A stretch of DNA of 64,000 bases from NCBI GenBank assembly GCA_001986395.2, contig MQVO02000044.1, positions 62,001-126,000 on the forward strand. Direction: 5' to 3'. This DNA comes from Irpex lacteus (Eukaryota > Basidiomycota > Agaricomycetes > Polyporales > Irpicaceae). The notes beneath the pieces are model-generated. The model was given only the letters and a program-made list of their open reading frames with translations. It was not told the origin of the DNA and searched no databases. Numbering within the stretch: the stretch's first letter is position 1; each line of letters opens with the position of its first letter. Made by a program: the position numbers and the translations under genes. Positions 56,078 through 64,000 of the stretch are shown here, one piece after another.

Positions 56078-56750
56078 ATGTTCAAGCAGATCGCTGTTAC
56101 CCTCATCGCTGCATATGCGGTCACAGCAGCCTCCATCGCTGGCCGTGCCCTTCCTTCAGGGACTGTGACGTGCGGGAGCAACAAGTACAGCGTCTCGGCG
56201 CTCACGGCTGCTATCAATGCTGGCGTCAAGGATTTGAACAGTGGGAACTTGCCAGGTGCGTCGAACCCTTCCATAGTTCGCAATCGTGCTGAGCAAAGGT
56301 GCTCCTGATCTGTAATCAGATAACTATCCTCATCAGTACTACGAGTGAGTGTCCCACGTCGAGCTATCTTGTGTGAGCTTCTAATCGAGAGAACTACAGT
56401 GAGGCATCGGAGAACATCAAGCTCTACTGCAGTGGTAGTGGACCCTGGTACGAAGTGCGCATCCTGTATCTCCAATCTCTCCTTGTTTGTATATGCTAAA
56501 CGCAATTGCATTGTTCAGTTCCCCCTCTTGCCCAGCGGCGCCATCTACACATCGAGCGAGAGCAACTACCAGTCTCCTGGCACGGATCGTGTTATCTTTA
56601 CCAAGAGTGGCACCTACTGCGCGTAAGTTGTTTCTCTTCAATGTCTTACTTGTACTCGTTCAATACTGATTACATGGCTTCGTTGGTAGCGTGGTCACGC
56701 ACACGGGTGCTGCCAGTTACGACGGCTTCGTCGCATGCAAGGGCGACTGA
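56078..56750 (+). CDS. secreted guanyl-specific ribonuclease (T1/N1 family), copy 2
   Basis: Five exons, 56078-56255, 56320-56344 (25 nt), 56400-56454, 56519-56622 and 56690-56750, give 140 aa in phase. A signal peptide (MFKQIAVTLIAAYAVTAAS) precedes a mature RNase of about 115 residues. The catalytic residues of the RNase T1 family are in place: Tyr and His in NYPHQYY (coded by the 25-nt exon), Glu in GPWYEFPLLP, Arg in SPGTDRVIF and His in VVTHTGA. Four cysteines (VTCGSN, LYCSG, YCAV, FVACKG) can form two disulfides. The enzyme would degrade RNA outside the cell, for nutrition or competition. Compared with copy 1 the main change is a loss of acidic residues (SESNYQSPGTDR against SEDDYQSPGTDR, TKSGT against TEDGD). 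Confidence 0.9.
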
Positions 56751-57117
56751 ACAACTCTCTTTCTGTAGCAATCTCGGGTCTTGCTATGTTGTATCTCTAC
56801 TCTGGGGTACGCAAACGTATTACAGTCGCTTCACATCGGAAGATCACAAGCTTGAGATTAAGCTGTAATGCGTCGAGCCCTATGTCGTGGATGCCGCCGC
56901 AGAAATAGTGGCTCAACGCGCAGGTGAACCTTCTAGATTTGCTCAGGCCTGTTTTGAGCCAGAGCGCGACGTGCTCGACGGATATGATTTCGCGCAGCCC
57001 GTCTCTCTAAGGTAACGACCCTTCAACATGTCAGCAGTCGATGCCGATGAGTTGCATCATATGTTATGACAATATTATAGGTTTGACAATAGGTTACCTG
57101 TAGTATAGTACAACATT
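56751..57117. other. convergent 3' intergenic region
   Basis: This stretch separates the stop codons of RNase copy 2 and the minus-strand F-box gene. No gene is seen. Confidence 0.35.
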
Positions 57118-58629
57118 TTAAGTAGTCTGCGCATACCGACACGAACCAGCATGTCCACACTTGTACCTGATGTAACGAAGTTTCCGCCGTTGGTTCTCGG
57201 CATCAATGACATGCCCTGAAAGCACTACACCCCTAAAATGATGCGGGGTAATAAACTTCGGGGTAAAGATATGTTTGAAATCCCGCATCTCGTACGCAAG
57301 GCACGGGCGTTGGTCGAATGCCTGCTCGAAGTCGACGCTGATCTCCTCGAGGCGAGACGCCCTTGCACACCACTCCCTGAGCAAGTCCCACCGAAGACTA
57401 TGCGGATCCGTCACGACACCGCGGAGACCTATCGAAACACGACGAAGCAGGCCAGCAACGGGAAGGTTCAGGATGTAGAGTAGCGCAGCCCAACCGTCTT
57501 CATGGCTCGTGTAAGGTAGAGACGAACGGTCTTCAGTTGGGTGCATTGCGACATGACTGAGGTTGCGGGTCGTGTATGGAAGGGTGATAGTTATCTTGAT
57601 CTCCTGTAAAAACTTGCAACTTGAGATGGCATGCTCCATCGTCGAGGGCTCGGAGAGGTCACAAGATCTGAGGCCTTGGGGACGAACTGTCAGTGACGGT
57701 GTATTCAGAAATACCTATGGGCACATACCACTGTTCACAAATCGGTTTATATCAACGGAGAGCCCGGTAATGTTTGTGCTGGCTGCTAACACGAGGTTAG
57801 ACAAAGACTGCCACGCAGAGCTGGAGTGCAGAGATATCGTGAGATGCTGCAGAGCACCAACAATGCCGACCTTAACAAGATACAGTGGCATGAGGTTCTC
57901 ATATTTATCTTGACCATGCATGATAAGTCGGTCGATTCGTGTGCGACAACGCGTACCGACGCGGGCAGCAAAGGCTTCCACGAGGTCCATCCGTTCGGCG
58001 GCGGACACTTCATCATACATCAAGCATGGAAGGTCCGAAATAATGACTAGCTCGTGGATTTCTTTGAAGAGGAGGAGCAGGCTTGCAAAGATTGTGCACT
58101 GGGCAAGCAAGGTAAAGGTACCTTCCTGGTAGACCAGCCTTTCTATTGCGTAGGAGCGCGCGGGAGGGTTCGGTTGCGTTGCACCCAAGTCATTCTCCAT
58201 GGTTATACGCTTGATACATAATTGTCGCAGAGTTGGAAGAGCCCGCAGAAGGCCTTCTAGCACATTGATCTGGATTTCAGCGTGCAGGACGTCCAATACG
58301 CGCACATATGCGGCAATCTGAGGTGACTGCTCGTAGAATCGCAAATGGTGTGACACGTCGGTGGACCGCGCAAAGTGGTCATAAATCTCGATAGAGCGGA
58401 AGAGATGTGGTACGGTAATGTTGTTCCACCGCTTGGAAACCAGAGAACATGCCTTCCAGGCACTGGTCATGGTCTTTGTATCGCTGCGTTCGACGTCAAT
58501 GATGTCCGTGACGCCAGCCCGCCAGCAGGGTTCGTATAGGGCTGCGATCACTGCATCTAAGATTTCGTCTGGAATTTTGTCGACAGAGTTGAATGTAGCG
58601 ACGGTTAAATCGGCGCTGTCTTCGTGCAT
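57118..58629 (-). CDS. F-box-like protein with C-terminal YEMR and Cys motifs
   Basis: Two exons (57729-58629 and 57118-57686; donor GTATGT, acceptor GACAG) give 489 aa in phase. The start is the ATG at 58629 (MHEDSADLTV). The F-box runs from KIPDEILDAVIAALYE to AWKACSLVSKRWNNITVPHL then FRSIEI, a near-typical agaricomycete F-box. The middle has leucine-rich segments (VRVLDVLHAEI, LEGLLRALPTLRQLCIKRI). The C-terminal part has CLAYEMRDFKHIFTP and then CGHAGSCRYA. The closest relative in this window is the plus-strand gene at 62.35 kb, which shares the intron position. An SCF substrate-receptor role is inferred from the F-box. Confidence 0.8.
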
Positions 58630-59314
58630 TGCACCAGATTGCACCACCTTGAAAGCCAGTCGGGGATCCTGCCTACAAATGTCAGCGCCCTTCTCCTCGT
58701 GTCATTAAGTATGTGCAGTGTTCTTAACTGCATATACTTACTCTAGATCGTGTCACGTCTGTACGATGACTTATTCACTCCAGAAATCGACGGTGCAGCT
58801 TGGGTGCAACCTTTGAACTTGGTCGGTCGCGAGTCACGGCCACGTGGTCTAGATTCTCAGGACTCCTTATTGGCTCATCGTGTCTGCCTTTCCGCTTGAA
58901 TAAAGTACAAACTTGAGGGCGAACCAGAATGGCGGCAGACTTAAGCCTTGCTCTAATGAGTCCGGACATCAGAACGGCAGCCATGTCTTATCGCTGAGCA
59001 GGGGCAGGCCCCTACGACTTAGTCCCCATTGAGGGCATCAAATACACCCGCCATTGGTGGCCCAGTGGCATTCAACATATATGCGACTGCCCACAAAAGA
59101 ATGTTTATCCACAAAAGACAGTAACACAATTAAGTATTCAATCCAGTACGATAGGCTGCGTCAAAGAGGGAACAGAGCACATCCATCATTTCGTACATCA
59201 GCTGGAGAAGACACTGAGCCATGCCGGTATGCGACCTATTCTAAACTTGAATGAGAATTTAATAAGATGACAAGCAGTCGTCAAGACATACCATAAACCT
59301 CGTCTAAGTAGACG
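58630..59314. other. intergenic region between two F-box genes
   Basis: Promoter region of the 57.1-58.6 kb gene and 3' region of the next. Nothing else is supported. Confidence 0.35.
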
Positions 59315-60847
59315 TTAATGCATGTCGTAAGCTTCGGGTTGCGTAGAGGCATTGTATCGCTTGCACCGACTGTCTTCACATCCGGTTGTAGTGAAGATAG
59401 ATCTCCGCACACTGTCCTCCATGAACATGCGCTGGAACCCTCTCATCTCGTATTTGACGCAGTCCTGCAGCCGTCTGCGGCGGGAGGAATTCCTGGGAGG
59501 CTGCGAAATCGTCATGCCGATCGACTCGAGGCATGCAAAGTCGCTGCATACTTCTCGCATCCTGCTCCAAGACAATGAGTGGACACCACACCACTCCTCC
59601 TCAGACTTGTTACTGAAATCGGTGTAGAAGAAATCTAACTTGAGATGACGGAGACGAGTAATGGGGAGTAAGGCAGCAACATCTGCCGCCATGTTCCAAT
59701 ACAAGTTCAATGCCTGTTCGGGGGGTACGGCGACGTTTTCTAAACTTTCGTGAGTGAACCTGAAATGGAGATGGAGACGGAAGTACGTGAGCGCTGGGCA
59801 TGCTGTGAGGCCTTCCTTCCAGTAGAGGGGGAGAAAGGCGTTGCCTAAGGAGATGATGAGCGATGGTCTGTCGTAACTTTGTAGTACGTACAAGGGTCCA
59901 TATCGATGAAACTCGTATTGAGCATGATTGAAAGTCGCTGCAGGGTTGGTCCGATAGCGCAAAGCACTTCGCTGAATTTTATGAGGCTAAAATTGGTCCT
60001 AACGTCCATGACTAGTTCCTGCAGACTGCGCATCGCTCCTATGCCGTGAAGGAAAAGGACGATTGGAATGCCGAAGTCAGCTTCGATAAGGCCTTGCAGT
60101 ACGAGGGACTGAACCCTTGGAGCCACGAGCTGACGTGCTGCAGCAACGATGGTGTCGTGCTCTATATTTCTAGTACTCCCTGGTTCGTGATTTATTCCCG
60201 TCATCCTGATCTTCCTTATCTCAAGGAATATCGACAGGAGACCGCAAAGTCCTGAAAGATTAGGCCGACCTCGCGCCAGCCCGAATGAAGCACATTCCAG
60301 AGCCTCGAGATGGTGGCGCCGAGAGCAAGGGTCTCGTTGAGTGGACGCATAATGGCACAGGATGTCGGTATGCCTTACATCCAGCACTCGAAGCTGGGGC
60401 AGACTTCCTAGTAGGCGATCCAGCTCCTCGATCCCGATGATAACACAACGTACTCGGAGACTTCGAACGTGCACTGCCACCCAGTGAGCGGTCTCGAAGA
60501 ATTGACATGCCTCCAGTAGATCGGTTATTTCGACACCGCGCAGCAAGTACGCCTGAGATATATCGCGCCATCGTGCAGATACTAAAGAACAAGCTTTCCA
60601 TGTTGGTATAGCATCCGATGTGAACTGCGATGGGCTACTGCCCTGGACTGCATCGAGGATCATCTGCATAATCTCTGTTGGGGGCTCGAATGGAGCGGCG
60701 GTCCTTCTGAAGGAACAAATGGGATGAATGGAGGCAATTTCCTCATCCGCGAGGACCTTGATGTTATCAATGCGACCACAAGAGTATGCGGCTATGTGAG
60801 TGAGGGTGACAACGAAGAAGCTAGAGGACTTACGGCGCTCGTCGACA
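59315..60847 (-). CDS. F-box-like protein, diverged family member, 5' end uncertain
   Basis: The main exon ends at 59892 and the last exon is 59315-59844, joined by a 48-nt intron (GTACGT...CTTAG). The F-box region reads APFEPPTEIMQMILDAVQG, TWKACSLVSARWRDISQAYL and LRGVEI. Leucine-rich segments follow (VHVRSLRVRCVIIGIEELDR, LLGSLPQLRVLDVRH). The C-terminus has CVKYEMRGFQRMFME and CEDSRCKRY, the signature shared with the other three family members. No start codon lies in frame before the F-box core, so a short first exon is needed. One candidate is ATGTCGACGAGCGCC ending at a GTAAGT donor (start 60847), but its splice partner is not clear and the phase could not be confirmed. Confidence 0.65.
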
Positions 60848-62352
60848 TTCCGTGGGCCTTTATTAGCCAAACTGCAAGCAAAGGAAACGCAACCCTCCTG
60901 GTAAGTCACAGTTGTGGAACAGTGAGCAAAGCTAAAGCGTACATACTACCTAGATCTGATGATGAGTGGCAAACGGCAAGGGTAGCTGGGACGACGAAGC
61001 GCCGAGAACCTTGAAAAGGCGTCTCTCATCCTCGTGGCGTTCACTGGCACCGCGCGGCGTCGTGACAAGGTGATTCTTGCTTTCGCTTTCACCATCGTCT
61101 ACTCGCTCTGCAGCTATGTATACAATTTCGACAGCCCCACAAAACCAGGATACGATCACCAAGTTTGACGCAATATTTCTCCAATCTGCTTCCAATACTA
61201 GCCTCATTATCATTATCGGAGGTCTCGTCTTTTAGCCACTATCGACAGCTGATTCTTGAGCTCTATCTCTTCACGCTGGTCTGATGTACGCTCCATAGAA
61301 GAATACGCCTGCTCGTTTGAACCTTTACAGCTGGTAGTCGTATGCGTGGACCCGCGCGCACAGTGCTGGGAAATTGGTATCGAGGAGAGCGGAAGGAACG
61401 GTGCGTTGTCATCGTGCTTATTATCGTGCAAGGAGCTGATACTGAAATTGATGGTCCTCTAGTTGGATAGCATTGATAGCAGATTCTCCACCTCAGCCGT
61501 TGCACGAGAGAGTGTCGCTTCCCTGTGCAAACACTCTCATATCCTTCTCCACGGCACCCTTTCTAGTCTTCACCCTCCATTATGTTTTCAACTCCCGAAA
61601 GAATCACATACGGACAGGCGTACTCATTAATGCCAATGCTCCGAGCTGCAGTATCCTCCACTACGGCACTTAACTTGCTCTACGTTTCCGATTCCTCAGC
61701 GTCATTCATGGCCAAGCCACTGTCCTCGAGCTACCGGTGAGGCATGCGTCGCATAGCCCTACCTTCTTAAGAATTGTGTCCGGGTCCTTCTGACTTGCCA
61801 GGTAGGCTCTACGACTGCTGAAACTTGCGTCAGAAACGAAGCGGGATTGTACCTCGTTGCGTCTGAGTGGTCCTATCGGGGATTTCCACGCCCTGGACTG
61901 GCCCTGGCTCAAGACGTGGCCATCTACAGTACTTATGCGATCTCAAGGAGGATGAGATCTATCTCACCCCCATAGTACACGATCACATATAACGGCATAT
62001 GCATGTTGCGTACCACGACGTCGACGCGTACGTCTCGGCCTACGTTTCTAGCGGTTCGGAAATGTATGACTTCAGCTTGTTGTGTGCTAGATAGGACCTA
62101 CTTCTTCGCTTCTCTTAATCACTTTGTGTGGAAGTATTAAAGTAAATATGTGCATTGAACAACCTAACACGTGATCGCGATTGTGAACGAGCTCGGAACT
62201 TGAACTTGAACTTGAACCAGCGTGTCTTCTAGACTGACGACGAGATCCTCTTTGGAAAAAGGCTCTATCTCGAGCATCAAGGTGAGCTATACACGATATA
62301 TACTTAACGAGCATGCCTAAAGTACTCACGCTACGTAGATAGGTTGAGAGTT
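60848..62352. other. divergent intergenic stretch between F-box genes
   Basis: About 1.5 kb between divergently transcribed F-box genes. Only short unsupported frames are present. No TATA box, RNA gene or repeat was recognised. Confidence 0.35.
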
Positions 62353-63836
62353 ATGTGCGAGAGTACTACTAGTAAGCGGCCGAGGATCGACGTCTCTCCG
62401 AGTCCTACGACGCAAACCATACATATTGGCAAGCACATTAACTTTCCTGACGAAATCCTGGACGCCATTATCGGAGCTCTCGGCCCTCTTTGTTGCGACT
62501 CCAACAAGCATATGGCATTACTAGACATAAGGAAAATATCGAGAACATGGCAGGCATGCTGCCTAGCCTCCAAGAGACTCCGAAACATTACGCTTCCACA
62601 TCTCTTCCACTCAGTAAAAATAATGTTTCCTGAGGAGCGGTTGGTACCATACATCAAATTCCTCAAGCAGACACCCTGGGTCGCGGTACATGTGCGAGAG
62701 TTCCAGCTGAGCTGCGACGAGCTGGATGTTCGCGTGTTGGAATCTCTCCTAGAAGTCCTTCCGTCCGTCAGCTCTCTCATCTTGGATATAATCACTGTGT
62801 ACAGCGACATCAACTTGGATCGCCACGGTTACGGTCGGCACCTGAACCGAAACTATGCTCTGAAGAGACTCGATTATTGTAGCGTCCCAGGCGAAGAATG
62901 CGCAAGTCTAGAGTATATCCTTCCACTGTTCTCGTGGATTGGTGATCTCGTTGTTGCGATCGGAATGACCAACGACTTTGATCTCCAATACTCAACCGAC
63001 GCTGAAGACCATATCGAAGAGTTTATATCTCGAAGTGTAGTCGGGAAGACACGTATCGAAAACGTCATTTGCGGTGGCGATGCATACATCGGACGCTTCC
63101 TCCCACTCTACCTGCACCGGATTGGCGCAACGAACCACCTCAGGTATCTCGCGTTTCGCGTGAGAGGGCAATACTCCGCGCGGACGTTGGTCTGTTTTCT
63201 GGAAGCCACTCGCGATACTTTGGAGGCGCTGTGCATTGAAATTGTTGTGAATGGTGGTATGCGTTCAGATTACACCATGATGCACATTGTTTATCATGCT
63301 GAGCTCCGCCTACAGGAACAGACGACTACTTAGCTGACTTGAAGACGATACTGCCCTCGTGTAAAGGAATCAAAGACATCAAGGCAGTATTGATCGTCGG
63401 CCAACGTATGCGCTTTTATGATTATCATAAAGTCACCCGTCAGCAGCACCTCGCAGCTCAGACGCATGTGGACAACTGGTCGATGGCCTTGCAAGTACTG
63501 CAACTCGTACCGGTGGTCAACCTAAATCACGCCTCGGTATGCCTTGACGTCGCTATTGGTGACATCCACATCCTTGACTGGGACCACTTCAAGACGTGGA
63601 TATCTACTGTCCCCGAACTGAAGACGGTCAAGGTCAGTCTCGAGCAGATACACGATCAGCGGAGCTGTCTTGCGTATGAGATGCGAGGATATGAGCATTT
63701 GTTCACTCCGAGCTACGTTCGTATAGACAGCATGGCTGGCACATGGGGAGTCAGGAGGCGCGTGTCTCCAAATGCATGGAGGTGCCACCACGAGGGATGC
63801 TGCAAGCATGCAGAGGAGCATTCACTGCTGACATGA
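62353..63836 (+). CDS. F-box-like protein with C-terminal YEMR and Cys motifs
   Basis: Two exons (62353-63256 and 63316-63836; donor GTATGC, acceptor TACAG) give 474 aa in phase. The start is the ATG at 62353 (MCESTTSKRPRIDVSPS), which includes a short basic patch. The F-box is HINFPDEILDAIIGALGP, TWQACCLASKRLRNITLPHL and FHSVKI. Middle segments show leucine spacing (ELDVRVLESLLEVLPSVSSL). The C-terminal part carries CLAYEMRGYEHLFTPSY and CHHEGCCKHAEEHS. Intron position and end motifs match the gene at 57.1-58.6 kb, so the two are close paralogues in opposite orientation. A truncated relative lies at 42.3 kb. Skp1 binding and ubiquitin ligase function are inferred. Confidence 0.82.
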
Positions 63837-64000
63837 TCGGGCGACGTATGGGAATGATCATCATATGACAGACATCGAAGTTTCTTGTCTACTTAGAATC
63901 CAATTCTTTGGGCGTTTTATTGGCCCCTAGTTGCAGACTATCGACGTTGTAAATATACGGGAATGGGCAGGATACGTAGGCGTAGTATCTGTGCGGTTCA

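Larger units (their letters stand above)
48955..56750 (+). repeat. inverted duplication, arm 2, interrupted by a LINE
   Basis: The parts 48955-49212 and 55352-56750 together match arm 1 (40548-42240) in inverted order, including the RNase gene. The LINE at 49213-55351 splits the arm. Removing it leaves about the same distance from the shared TCTCTGAT word to the RNase start (roughly 0.8-0.9 kb) as in arm 1. The outer border is approximate. Confidence 0.72.

Overview
This window is nuclear DNA of a filamentous basidiomycete, almost certainly a wood- or litter-decaying Agaricomycete. The genes are packed with short GT-AG introns of about 48-70 bp, including several micro-exons of 9-25 nt. It holds a secreted class II heme peroxidase of the short manganese type, a chitin synthase fused to a myosin motor, many F-box genes and a Tad/I-type non-LTR retrotransposon. 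All exon coordinates given here were worked out by eye from splice sites and reading phase; no search or expression data were used.

The left part (1-13.2 kb) is conserved housekeeping sequence: the 3' end of a disordered protein, a small single-pass membrane protein, a 12-exon chitin synthase with a myosin motor (about 1,991 aa), the Mediator kinase CDK8/SSN3 transcribed divergently from it, and an 8-exon peroxisomal Nudix CoA diphosphatase (PCD1) ending in a PTS1-like SRL. From 13.2 to 16.4 kb there is gene-poor DNA with a decayed LINE fragment and a 33-bp tandem duplication. At 16.4-18.2 kb is the 13-exon manganese peroxidase, followed by two F-box genes to 23.2 kb.

From about 23.6 to 32.4 kb lies the most unusual part: four diverged tandem units of about 2.0-2.4 kb. 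Each has a conserved upstream block, a TATA box about 250 bp further on, a three-exon gene for a small Pro/Gln/Tyr-rich protein of no family I recognise, and a 3' tract rich in ATACCC words. Three copies are open and the fourth has a single in-frame stop. Two tandem genes for small beta-trefoil (ricin-B-like) proteins follow, each starting with an 11-nt first coding exon.

From 36.5 to 48.6 kb there are three paralogues of a lineage-specific family (754, 492 and 649 aa). They share a run of short exons of 42, 57 and 82-88 nt, and two of them end in a transmembrane anchor. A small Zn2Cys6 protein gene, a guanyl-specific RNase gene and an F-box relic sit among them. The RNase gene and about 1 kb upstream of it were duplicated in inverted orientation (40.5-42.2 kb and 49.0-56.75 kb). 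A full-length LINE (49,213-55,351, 13-bp target-site duplication, both ORFs open) then inserted into the second arm. The right end holds three more F-box genes that share a C-terminal Tyr-Glu-Met-Arg motif and a cysteine pair with the gene at 21.6 kb.
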